In this document: positions 54,296-64,000 of the stretch, piece after piece | Position numbering within the stretch: the stretch's first letter is position 1 | Layout of the letters: each line of letters begins with the position of its first letter | DNA from: Symbiotaphrina buchneri | Taxonomy: Eukaryota; Ascomycota; Symbiotaphrinales; Symbiotaphrinaceae | Assembly (NCBI GenBank): GCA_001599915.1 | Contig: BCIG01000003.1 | Location: forward strand, 806,001 to 870,000 | Direction of reading: 5' to 3' | Length of the DNA stretch: 64,000 bases | Program-made: the position numbers and the translations under genes | Notes under the pieces: generated by a model | Database searches by the model: none | Told to the model about the DNA's origin: nothing | The model's input: only the letters and a program-made list of their open reading frames with translations

Positions 54296-55451
54296 TGTTT
54301 GTTGGAGATGGAGTGATTGGTTTGTTTGGTGGTTTGGTGGTTGTGCGGAGGGGTAGAAGGGCCGTATGGATTTATGCTGTGTGTCCACGGCCGGCAATGA
54401 TCGTGATGAAGGTAAAGAAGGAGAAAAGAGGTGCCAATCTCATACAATTAATATATGTTGAGGCGGCCATGCACAGCGCGGCTGAGAGATAAAGTAGTGG
54501 GAGTAAGCATAGTGCTGGGAATAAGCACTATATTTCCCAGCTTAAATTGGCAGTCAGAGGCATGAACTTTGTGTGTTCAGCCCCGGCGTAGCTGTACCTT
54601 ATGCTTATGGCGCCGTGCAGGACTGCTATTCTTAGGTAGGCCTGCCTGGTGGTTAGCTAGTCTGTTAACAGTTGAGAAGCGGAAGTCGGTTTAAATCCAC
54701 GGTTTCAGCTCCCTGAGATGCTTCATAAGAGCTAAAGCATAGTTAGCTGTTCGATGAAAGTTTGCTGAGGCTGGGTATGGGAAGTGCACCAGGGGTTGTG
54801 CTCCTGTGGTTTAGATCTGACAGGTTGTGAAGTTACTGAAGTAGCGCTTACACTTTAAATGCTAGTATGGAAGGCCTGGAAAAGAAACAGCTGATAACAC
54901 CGCTTGAATGATAACCCTTTTCGCTCAGTGAGGATAGGTGAATGGCATTTTGTTCCTAACAATGTGTCTGCTTACATGTGCTTAGAGCGGTCACTTTTCC
55001 TGGGCCCTAATCACCCCTTTTCAAGATGCTTTATCGCCAATTAGAAGCTGTTGCGGAAAGACATGCCACCATTCGCCATTATCGTTCTGCATTTCTTTCC
55101 CATACAAGCCTCTGTCACACACAGCTCGTATCAGCCAAGTAAGCTTAAAGTAAGCATGTGTTCTCCGAATCGCGTGTTTATCCGACGTGAACACTCCCGA
55201 ACTCTCCCCATCCCTATTCTCCAGATCGGGTTACTCAACCCCCCGGATCCGGTATGGCAACACAACGCAAGGGGTGCGGGCGCGTTTCCGCGTCCAAGCA
55301 CCGGGCTGGACGACCACGCCAGGAGGAAAGGAGCCGGACATCGCGACTGCCGGAGAATTTCTTCAACGCCTCCCTTGATCCACCATGGCCCTTCGGTGAG
55401 CTTTGTTTGTTTGATGCGAAATGAAGATCCACCGATAGGCTGCCCTCGCAG
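54296..55451. other. Gene-poor interval, nothing recognised
   Basis: About 1.15 kb with only short chance frames; no repeat, RNA gene or decayed gene that I can name. Confidence 0.5.
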
Positions 55452-56833
55452 ATGATTCCGCTCCGAGGCCTGCGGCGCTGGCTGTTCGCCGCGCTCGGCT
55501 TCGCCAGCACGCTGCTGCTGCTCAGCATCTACACCTTCCAGTCCAGCGAGTCGCACATCTCCAGCACGTTCTTCCACACTCCCTTCAGCTCCAGCTCCGC
55601 TCCCGACGCCAAAGCCGTCTTCATCACCCAGCTCAGCAGCAGCGACATCCTGGACCCGTACTCGCCCACACCCCTCTCGCGGCTCTGCGCCAGCACTTCC
55701 TGGACGCCCGGCCTGCTTCTAACCTGCGGGCACATCGCCGGCGGGGTCGGCAACGTGCGCAACCACCTGCTCAACTGCGTGCGGTACGCGATCGAAGCCG
55801 GCGGCGCGCTGGCCCGGCCGCGCATCACGGTGCGCAACGCCGCCGACATCTACGATATCTACACCGAAGACCGCACCGATATAGACTACATGTTCTCGCG
55901 CGAGCACTTCGCCGCCATCCTGCGCGACGCATGCCCGCAGCTGCACCTCGTCGACCCAGCCGAAGAGCAAGACCTCCGCACGCGCTTTCCGAGCGTAAGA
56001 GATAGCCTGCAGCTGCTGCCGCAGAGCCTGGACGGCGAGAGCGTCCCGCGCACGGGACTGACGCACCCGGAGCGCTGGCGCGCCGCGTTCGATGAATGGC
56101 TCGCGAACGCCACGGCCCCCGCGCCGCCTGCCCTCGATAACCCCGTCGCCGTCTCGCTGACGCGCTCATACCTCGACTACCCGGTGTACCACGACGGGGC
56201 GGAGCTGGTGCGGCATTTCGGGCGCATGCTGCGGTTCCGCGACGACGTGCAGCGCCTCGCGGGCGCCGTGCTGTGGGGTCTCACGCAGCAATTCGGCGTC
56301 AATATCTCGACGGGCGCGGAGATCTCCCCGGGAGCGTTCTTTGGCGCGCATCTCCGCACCGAGGCCGACGCCCAGCGTGCCTGGCCCGCCCCCGACTGGA
56401 AATACCAGCGGTACGAGGTGCAGCGCGACGCGTCGCGCAAGCCGTCGCGGCCAATCTCGCGCTGGTGTACGTCGCGAGCGGGAACGTGAGCGAGGTAGCC
56501 AAGTTCAGTGCGGATGCGCGCGGCGCCGCGAACCTGACCGTCGTGACTAAGCTCGATGTGCTGTCGCAGACCGGAGCGGTCGAGGAGAAACAGGAGCTGG
56601 AAAGCCTGGCGTGGGATCAGCAGGCGCTGGTGGATTTTCTGGTTATGTTGAGGGCGTCGAGTTTTGCGGGGATCTCGCATAGCAGCTTTGCGTGGAATAT
56701 TGCACTGAAGAGGCATGCGCTGTCGAATGTTACGAGTTACTTGGATGGGCCGGAGATGTTGAGTGATGAGTTCAGTCAGATCTATGGTCCCCCCGGAGCG
56801 TATCCCGAGTATGCGGCTTGTATGTGGCCATAG
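55452..56833 (+). pseudogene. Type II membrane glycosyltransferase-like protein, one frame break
   Basis: The N-terminus MIPLRGLRRWLFAALGFAST plus LLLLSIY is a short cytoplasmic tail and signal anchor, typical of a Golgi-type glycosyltransferase. Then GGVGNVRNHLLNCVRYAIEA, DYMFSREHFAAILRDA, FFGAHLRTEADA and, in the second frame, SSFAGISHSSFAWNIALKRH fit the O-fucosyltransferase-like family (fungal CigA-like proteins). Between them the frame shifts by one base near 56440 (QRDASR to QAVAANLALVYVASG), where one C appears to be missing from CGCCAAG. The rest is open to the TAG at 56833. The gene is otherwise complete, so either recent loss or a sequencing error. Confidence 0.65.
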
Positions 56834-57307
56834 CAAGGGGGTTTTAGCAGGATATGTGTTTACTTTGATGGGGTTTGTTGTATCTTTAATGTGGGACCGA
56901 TTCAAGGATTTTTGAGCTTGGTGTCATTTGGTACCTCATGGGTGACCGGGAGGCGGGGTTTGGGTATGGCATCTCGCCGGTTGGATTAGGAGAGGGCGGC
57001 TGTGGGCTCTTTATAGGCGGTGTGTTGGTCGATAGATGGAAGATATGATTGATGACGGGATATGCTAGGTAGCGCCTTGTTTATATTATTCATACTTAGA
57101 ACGGCAACAGCATACCCAAGTACCACCTTATTTGCTACAAGAAGGGATAAGAATGGTCACTCCAGGGAGGAAAATATAACTTACCTAAGGCTTTCTCTGA
57201 AGATACAGGTAGGTTAGGTTCAACCGAAGAATCTATACGTATCGCTGTTAGGAGATGACCATGTAGACCACCACAGGTTGACTGCAGTCAACTAAACGGC
57301 ATCAACA
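56834..57307. other. Intergenic, nothing recognised
   Basis: Convergent 3' flanks of the glycosyltransferase-like gene and of the minus-strand tract. No gene or repeat recognised. Confidence 0.5.
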
Positions 57308-58616
57308 TCACTTACGCTTGGTCCGCTTTGCAACAGGCTGTTCCGTGGCATCTGTGGCCCGTTTGAAGGTGCGTTGTGTCTTGGGCCCCGTGGTAGTAAC
57401 AAAGTTGGATAGAGTTTGTTGTTGCTTCGGTGCTTCGCGTGCCCCAGGGCGTTCCGAACCTGCATCTTGTTCGGCCGGGAGGCTATCTTTGGCCCGGAGG
57501 TCAGAGACGCTGCTCCAGCTGTCGCGATCGGATCGAAGCCCAGACATCTGTCGATATGTTCGCCGGATCGTGCGATCGGTAAACGCCTGCAGCTGCTCTT
57601 CCGTGGTCCTAGGGTTGTTATCTTCATCTACGGCGAAGTCACTGAGGTTCTCAGGATCAAAGCAATTCGACACACGCAGGCGCAGTGACTACAGCATGTT
57701 CTTCAGTTCAACTTCATCCCAAAATCTCGTTGGCCAGCTATAGGAGGATCAGTAAGACGTAGTCTCAATCACTGAGCCCGCTCTCGTAAGCTGTCCAAGT
57801 GACCACGACCTAGGTCTTGTGCGACGACAATACTCAAAGCCTCCCAGCAACACACCAGATCTTCACTGACAGCAGCTGGTCTAGTCCGCCGGCTCAGATC
57901 TGAAGCAGCACAGTAACTCGTAGGCCGGTCCGCCGTTGAACAAATCTCCAGTAGAACGTGCCCTGCGTCCATGCCGGAGCCAAAGTAGCTGCATCGTGCT
58001 GGTGTTGACAGGTGGCAGGGAAGGCTGATGACGTTCAACCCCAGGCATAATGCGACATCATTTGCCTTTTTGAATATGTCAGGCACAGGTTGAAGTCGAT
58101 ATTGTATTCCTTGCGTGCGACTGTAAGCTCGAGGATTGTCTTTGCGACCAGGTGGTCGAACTCTTTGCCGAGAAACACCTTGTTCATAACCCTGGATTTG
58201 GAGACTATATCGTAGATCTCTTGCACTGGGCCGAAATTCATCCCATTGTCGTGAAGTGTTTCATCATAATATATACCTCGAATGATGGTCCTTTTGGCAT
58301 CCCCTTGAGGAGATTTGCATTTCCAAAGTTCAAGCTCGTCATAATATGCACCGGGAGCACGTGGTTCAGCCCGCCGCGCCGCCGACTCAGAGCACTTGTG
58401 TTCGCCGCCGATGTATGGATGGGTGGGTCCCAGTACCTGCCCGGCTGGGCCGTGGCACCTGCACGACAAGGTCGTCCACACTGGCGGCGGTTGGCGTAGG
58501 CGGTGGTGAGAGTGTTGAAGGGGGAACAAAAGGCGAGGGCGAGGGCGAAGGCGACTCGTCGTTGTCGTTGCCATTGTCATTGCCATTGTCGATTCAAAGC
58601 TGCACTTAGTACTCAT
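57308..58616 (-). pseudogene. Unidentified minus-strand coding pieces, C-terminal part of the right-end tract
   Basis: Two runs look like real protein. The first (58035-58500) has YYDELELWKCKSPQGDAKRT, IIRGIYYDETLHDNGMNFGP and VQEIYDIVSKSRVMNKVFLG. The second (57308-57700) has SNCFDPENLSDFAVDEDNNP, EEQLQAFTDRTIRRTYRQMS and ends basic, QPVAKRTKRK, like a nuclear protein tail. Frames change between them and introns are not clear. No family recognised. Either a spliced gene or a decayed one. Confidence 0.4.
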
Positions 58617-58900
58617 AAGTCAACTTACCGCAGCGGATTCGAGCTAAGAGCTTGCTCTCCTCCGCGCAGGTGCGCTGGAAGTTCCCCCTCTTTTGAAAGT
58701 ATGCCTGTCGGGTTGCATACGACGCTGAGACATAAGCAACGGTCAACTCTTCTCCGGCCTTGATGTCCTGAACTGGTCGAAGGAGTAAGAGGTCTCCGTC
58801 CACTCCCTCCCTCTGTTTCGGATCCATTCTCGGATCCACTCCGGGCGCTTTCTTCCTCTTGCTCTTGCGTTGCCCAGTAACCTTTCCCAGTCTCGCTCTA
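58606..58900 (-). pseudogene. SET-domain-like C-terminal segment
   Basis: Minus-strand coding for DLLLLRPVQDIKAGEELTVA then YVSASYATRQAYFQKRGNF and QRTCAEE. IKAGEELTVAYV matches the conserved end of SET domains (GEELTxxY), followed by the RQxxL(x)nGFxCxC post-SET-like run. The upstream part of a SET domain is not seen. It may be one exon of a methyltransferase or a relic. Uncertain; it rests on one motif. Confidence 0.35.
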
Positions 58901-59189
58901 CACCTTGCGCAAACCTTTCTCTCAGCGTCTTGACCCTGGTGCCCCAAGGGCAGGGCGAGGGATGTCGCTCTGTGCGTCTCGACGACGAGCTGGAAGCAAT
59001 GTCAATAGTATGCTTCCACTTGTTTGTCTCTGACCATGAAGATAGTGATGACGACCTCCGCATCGATGCATACATTTGTCTCTATTATGCTAATGCGAGT
59101 CTAACATACCACGAACGACATATTGGTGTTGAATATGCCTGAATGGTTCAGGCACGAAGCCAGGATCCACATGTTGCATCATAACATAT

Positions 59190-59470
59190 ACCACGAATGA
59201 TGTCCCTTTGGACACCACGCTGGCTGAAGCCCGAGGGATGGAAATGGCGATACTCGCAACGATGTAGGGTCGGTCACATCGTTGACCTCCTTGGCTGCCG
59301 AACCCTCGTCGCCGGGAATAGGGGCTTCATCGTCGACCGCATCATTGACTTCGTTAGCGGCCGAGCCCTTGTCACTGGAGCCCTCATTGCTGGAGCTCTT
59401 GTCACTGGGAACAGGACCTTCATCGTCACCACCCGGTTGCTCTTGCTCAGTTCTCTCCTAGATTGGTGGT
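59190..59470 (-). other. Acidic, repetitive coding-like segment
   Basis: The minus strand reads as Ser/Asp/Glu-rich sequence with internal repeats (GSAANEVNDAVDDEAP, GSAAKEVNDVTDPT), open over nearly 100 codons. It fits a disordered linker. It may be an exon of the unidentified right-end tract. Confidence 0.35.
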
Positions 59471-59826
59471 TAGCTAGATCATAACTATTCAGGCAGTGTG
59501 AATATGAGTTCTCACACCCTCATCAGATTGACAGCGATGGGCACAATTCGTTCCTGCTGCGGTGTGGACGGTGAGGAATTCGTCGACGAACTTGGCTGCA
59601 CTGTGTCTCTCCTATTAGTTACATGAATGATTGAATCAACATACGAAACTGACGATCCCTGAAGTAAAACATGATGAACAACTTACCAATACTGGAAAGT
59701 AGAGAGAATTGTATTTCTTTCCTAGTAGTATTGGTTGAACGTATTGTGGATGTTCTTCAAGAAGATCTCCATTTCCAATGTCCTAGGCTCACCATCTAAA
59801 GAAGAAGATGTGATAAGAGGGCTCCT

Positions 59827-60700
59827 TCAAGTATGGCGGAACAGTGCAGCAAGATGAGGCGATGTACGCGGCAATTCTGTTGCCGAGTGCACCTCGTACT
59901 GTCTGTTGTTCGTAAAATTGGACAGAGACAGGTTGAACACACCCGAGTACTCCGACAGAAAGTCATACAAGCCTACAGGGTTAGTGCTGAATCCATCTGA
60001 TCTGGTGCAGATATCTTGAAGTGCAAAGCCCCCCAAAATACTATTGCACAGTGGTGGACATTCTCAAAAGTTTGCCATGGTAGGCATGTGGAACTATCTG
60101 CCTGCGATCAGCCTCACTCATAGACTAGAACAGGAAAGTAAAGGTTGCCTCCAGGGCAAGGAAGAACAGGCGAAACCTTCCAATATCAACGGAGGAGGGA
60201 ATTGAGCACCAGACCAGCAAGCCATTGTGCACGTTCTTATAACCGTCCTTGAGAGCAGCGTCGACATATATGTATAGGCAATTGGACTTCTCTTTCGTGA
60301 TGTCTCAATCGTGTATAAACACCATGCTCGAAGTTCATGCCGGAACCGATAGAAATGAAGGTAGATCTCCATTTGCCAGGACAACATCGTATACTCCCCA
60401 GAGCTTGCGGAGTTGACCGACGTGCCTGTTAGGAGGAATCCTACTACTTACGACCAGACGCTGGCTTAAGAAGCTCCGGGCCGGAACACAGGTGCCTTGT
60501 GCATATCCAGAATACCTCCAGCAAACGTTATTAACTCCCCGGAGTCGTCCCTTCAAGACGGCATCGAACATTTCAAGCTGCCAGTCTTTGTCCTGCCAAG
60601 TGACGCGTATAGGTGTCGACAATGGTAGGACTCTTCCAGATTTTTCAACTTTTTCACAGCTGTCATCCCGCAGAGAAAGTTTGGTTTTCTTCCGCATTTG
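59827..60700 (-). other. Minus-strand coding-like segments, unidentified
   Basis: Overlapping minus-strand frames contain TPIRVTWQDKDWQLEMFDAV, GRLRGVNNVCWRYSGYAQGT and YDVVLANGDLPSFLSV, which look like ordered protein. Nothing recognised; splice sites not assigned. Confidence 0.3.
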
Positions 60701-60763
60701 AGCAAGAGTTGCTCCAAGTTCGTAGCACCGGAGCTGAGCTCCAGGATCTTACTCAGTGTCTTT

Positions 60764-61497
60764 TCATTCTCCTCGTTCCAATTTCTTGGTAGCTTGAACA
60801 GATCTCTTAGCTAGCCCTAAAATATACGAAGGCTGGAAGCTATAATATAACAACATCCAAGCTCGTTGCAAACGCTTTTTCTGCGAGCATCGGGGTTCGT
60901 TGATGTGGTGCTGCACACCCGTCCTCTCCAGCTCCTCTCGGACCTGGCCGGCGTCTCGGGCCAGTCGACGCCGCCAGGCGTCGTAGTCAGCAAAGTTCCG
61001 CACGGTATCAGGTGCCCAGGCGGGCGTGATCACCGACTGGTCCGGGTGGTCGTAGGCATCACCGGCCATCGGCTCTCCGTCGCCATCGTCGTCCTTACTC
61101 CCGGTGGGGAAGACCATGGGGGTGCCATCAGGGGCGACGAAGGGGTGTCCGTCATGCTGACACATCTTCCGGATCTTCACATCGGCCTTGAAAATGTTCT
61201 CGAAAATGTCCGTCTGCTTCGACCGGATATGACCGTTATATACGGCCATCTTGAACGTGCCCACCACGAAATCACTCAGATGGCATCGACGAAGGTCATG
61301 GAGCTCAACTGCGTCCACGATGACAAAACTGGCCGGATTTGGGTCTACAGAAGGCGTTGGTTCATCACATGCTTCGAGGTTACGGGAGTCTTGCTTGTGA
61401 ATGGTGGGTTGGGAGGGGGGTCCTTCAAGGCGTGAGACGCACGAGTACTGGATCTGGTATCCCTCCTGGCATTTTGAAGCAGCATGATGTGGAGTAC
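60764..61497 (-). CDS. Unidentified protein exon
   Basis: From a TTAG acceptor near 61498 to a stop at 60764 the minus strand is open for about 244 codons, longer than ATG-based frames show. Text includes HHAASKCQEGYQIQYSCVSR, DPNPASFVIVDAVELHDLRR, CHLSDFVVGTFKMAVYNGHI, RSKQTDIFENIFKADVKIRK, HPFVAPDGTPMVFPTGSK and an acidic run. I do not recognise it. Upstream pieces at 61.5-62.1 kb show similar coding sense with GTAAGT donors, so this is probably the largest exon of a spliced gene. Ends in KKLERGE. Confidence 0.45.
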
Positions 61498-62110
61498 TAA
61501 TATGCCATGACAGTCAGCTCCTGGACCTTAGATACTCTCGGATGACACTTACCTTTCACGAGTTCGGATCCAATTTGCAATAAGCAGCTTTTATTCTGCT
61601 GCTAGTCCATAATAATGCGCGCATTGCTGCATGGTGACAACGTCCCAGTGGAATGGAAAAAGAAAAGGATCATCCTAAGACGAATCCATACCAGATCCGT
61701 CGACGCTGCTCATCACTCGTATAGTAGGAGCTGCATCTTGGAGCTGCAAGCCGCGAACGATCGGATACAGCTTCAGATGATGCCAGTTGCGAAGGACCTC
61801 AGTATCTTTCAAAGGAACTTCTGGTTGGTCTACATCAACACTCGTCTGCGTTATAGCAGTCTAAAGTTCAAAAGCCCTGAATACAATCAGTTATAGTTTG
61901 TAGATATCATGTCGTGTACTTGCACTTACAGATTGGATTTTTTGCTGGGCTGTATTTCCAGGGATACGTAGTCATCAAGTAACGTCTCAAAGGCATCATC
62001 GATAGGACCCGCTGCACAAGTGCCACAATCAAGGCCGGTCCGATTACGATATTTAAGTTCTTTGTAATAGTGACGGTATTTGGGATTGAATGGCGATGCT
62101 TAGGTTGGAT
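61498..62110 (-). other. Upstream exons of the unidentified gene
   Basis: The minus strand gives KYRHYYKELKYRNRTGLDCG with AAGPIDDAFETLLDDYVSLE, ending at a GTAAGT donor near 61926, then, after a CGCAG acceptor, TSVDVDQPEVPLKDTEVLRN with LYPIVRGLQLQD and HWDVVTMQQCAHYYGLAAE. At least two stops interrupt the second piece as read directly. Whether they lie in small introns or are lesions I cannot tell. Confidence 0.35.
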
Positions 62111-62352
62111 CCTTCAAAGGACTAGTTGTAGTCGAACGACCAACCGCTCTGGATTCCTGGCCGCCTTCGTTCTGATCTTGATGCCAAGTTTGATCGTCAA
62201 CAGCTGGGAATTCAGTTATGGATTACTGGCCGGCTTATCCAGATCTTGATGCAGGCAGGCGATTCCAGAGCGTCTGTAGTGCTCTCTGCTTCCTCCGGGT
62301 CCCACCACATATCTGCGTTTATTGGCCACAAATGTCGCCGGGGGAAAAATCG

Positions 62353-62490
62353 GAGGTCTGGTCTGTGTGCTGGCCTCTCTACTTGTGGAGGTCTCGGAGA
62401 TTTGAGGTCCGGTCTGTGTACCGGCCTCTCTACTTGTCGAAGTCTGGGAGATTCGAGGTCCAGTCTGTATGCCGGCCTCTTTATACTAAG
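62353..62490 (+). repeat. 51-bp tandem repeat, 2.7 copies, in frame
   Basis: Units start at 62353, 62404 and 62455 with period exactly 51, each beginning GAGGTC then (T/C)GGTCTGTGT and CCTCTCTACTTGT. On the minus strand they code for a repeating 17-residue module (QVERPVHRPDLKSPRPP). The exact codon multiple suggests a coding past. Confidence 0.92.
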
Positions 62491-62599
62491 AACAGTCAGT
62501 ATCGATGATTGAAATAGCAAGAAGATCCTACCTTGGCATTCGATCTCTGTCTATCCGCCTCAACGGTCTTACCGGCTTCCGCCGCTTGTCGTAACTTAC

Positions 62600-63362
62600 T
62601 CTCCTCTACCAATAGCACGCTTCTGAGCTCGCTGGTCTGGGGTTTGCTTGCGCCATGCCTGCAGTGCTCCGCCTCACCATCAGCATGAAGGCACAGACGG
62701 CGTACCGTATCCACCCCTCTCCAGGTTGTGCCTGGCACACCTGGTGCGCCATTCCTTGTCTTTCTTGTCGAACTTGCGTATGTCCCGTAACAGTCTTGCT
62801 GGGATGCCCGGGATCCTGGTCACCGCCGTGTCCGGTATTTAGAAGACCTTTCCACCCGCATCCAGCATCGGACCAAAGCAAGGGTGGTTCTCGACCGGGC
62901 GAATGTCGATGATAGGGTACTTATTCCAACGTTCCGATGCACAAATGATCTTGGCGTCAGGATGGTTAATCTTGTTGAAAATAATGTACCTCTAGGTTCC
63001 TCCTCGCATCATTGCCCGCATTGTGCCCACCATCGGACTTGATCCTCTTTTGTATGATACCAACATTGTTATTGGTCCTGATCTTCCGATGGTCTTAGGA
63101 TCGTATAACGTTCGTGTTATGCCGTACTTGCCCACGAATCCTGCTAAACTTCGAGGGAGAAGATCAGGTGGTACACATTCGGCAACATATTGTGTGTCGA
63201 ACGTTGCGACCGCGCTACAATAGCTGTATCGTAGAGACCAATGTTGAACTGTCTTTTGATTGACCGGGCATCTCCGGAAAAGTTGTGTCTAACAAGGACC
63301 ACCCTACGGGTTTGGGCCCCGATGCCGATGAACACCCGCGGCCTGTTGTAAACCCTATGCAT
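62600..63362 (-). pseudogene. Unidentified minus-strand coding relic
   Basis: Consecutive pieces: MHRVYNRPRVFIGIGAQTRR with VRHNFSGDARSIKRQFNIGL, then in another frame KYGITRTLYDPKTIGRSGPI with MLVSYKRGSSPMVGTMRAMM, then after a stop YIIFNKINHPDAKIICASER with WNKYPIIDIRPVENHPCFGP and IRKFDKKDKEWRTRC. The order and composition suggest one gene now broken in at least three places. Family not recognised. Confidence 0.38.
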
Positions 63363-64000
63363 CTTGTCACTTCCCCCCGCAGGGTGGTCCTATCCTAGTG
63401 GCCTCACGAAGTTGATCGATCGAAAGGACTTTCTGTTTTTTTGTCGCCAACCCGTCAAGGCTTAAGGAGAGGTCATTTAGCCAGGTTATATATGAATGAC
63501 AAGCACTTATATAGTAGGTATATGGTGGTAAGTAGTAGAGGATAAGATACAAGGTAAAACCGGTTACAGAAACAGAAAGAACCTCAAGCCATGAAAGGAC
63601 TGCCCGCCTTTATATAATGTCGTGGACATGTTTGCTTGAGATGATTCAACAACGGCCTGTTTGCTAACCCCGCACCGGCAAGTGCTGAATTAACCTTGAC
63701 AGCATTTTATGTGACTCAACTGAATTTATTTCATGCGCACCTCAACCCCTAAACAACCTCTTTCCCCTGACCCCTTTCTCAGATAAAATCAAGCCTCGGT
63801 ACGAATATTCCGAAGTCTCCGGGCCGTCTGGACTTACCCCTGCAAGCCCTAGTCCGTAGTCCAGCGGTCAGCGCTAGCGCTCAGCCCTAAAGCAACGGGC
63901 CAGCCAACCCCAAGCATTGCCGTTAGTCATAGCGTCCCGCAACGGCGCACCTCGCCTTGCCCAAGACAGCTTAAGGCGTGCAGCTATACGTCTTTCTCAG
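63363..64000. other. Right end, nothing recognised
   Basis: No supported frame, RNA gene, telomere repeat or mobile element end in the last ~640 bases. Confidence 0.5.

Overview
The window reads as nuclear DNA of a filamentous ascomycete, most likely Eurotiomycetes (Aspergillus/Penicillium relatives). Evidence: short 45-120 nt GT-AG introns, GC-rich coding sequence, fungus-specific families (HET, SUR7/PalI-like, F-box/LRR, amidoligase) and an inserted mitochondrial nad2 of the Eurotiales type. No search could be run; families are called from motifs read by eye, and exon borders from splice signals and frame continuity.

Layout. 0-1.4 kb: the housekeeping gene for eIF2 beta. 2.2-3.8 kb: a mucin-like one-pass membrane protein gene split by about 0.78 kb of mitochondrial DNA (start of nad2, tRNA-Met, part of another tRNA). 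4.9-10.2 kb: a 5'-truncated aldo-keto reductase, a degenerate protein-kinase-like gene and, convergent with it, a dienoyl-CoA isomerase. 10.2-22.7 kb: an accessory stretch with an F-box/LRR gene, two single-SANT/Myb genes, a coiled-coil fragment, a larger coiled-coil gene, decayed coding sequence and two kinds of repeats. 23.1-27.7 kb: three minus-strand genes (Asp/Glu racemase-like, HAD hydrolase, aquaporin). 29.7-38.5 kb: a decayed SDR, a HET gene, a CXC cysteine-rich gene with an in-frame TGA, and an adenylate-forming ligase with a one-base frame break. 39-49.3 kb: a two-RRM protein, a small spliced gene, an alpha/beta hydrolase, a secreted glycosidase-like gene with an in-frame TGA, an amidoligase and a GST. 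49.8-56.8 kb: an APH-type kinase, an F-box/LRR relic, an internally deleted FMN hydroxy-acid dehydrogenase, a SUR7-like membrane protein and a type II membrane glycosyltransferase-like gene with a frame break. 57.3-63.4 kb: a long minus-strand tract of spliced coding pieces I cannot assign, with a SET-like C-terminal segment and a 51-bp repeat in frame.

How they work together. I see no operon-like pathway or biosynthetic cluster; there is no PKS, NRPS or terpene synthase. The main theme is turnover: about nine otherwise well-kept genes carry one or a few breaks, among intact small-molecule enzymes. Either this is a fast-changing accessory block, or some breaks are assembly errors. The single Ns confined to the mitochondrial segment make the second possibility real.
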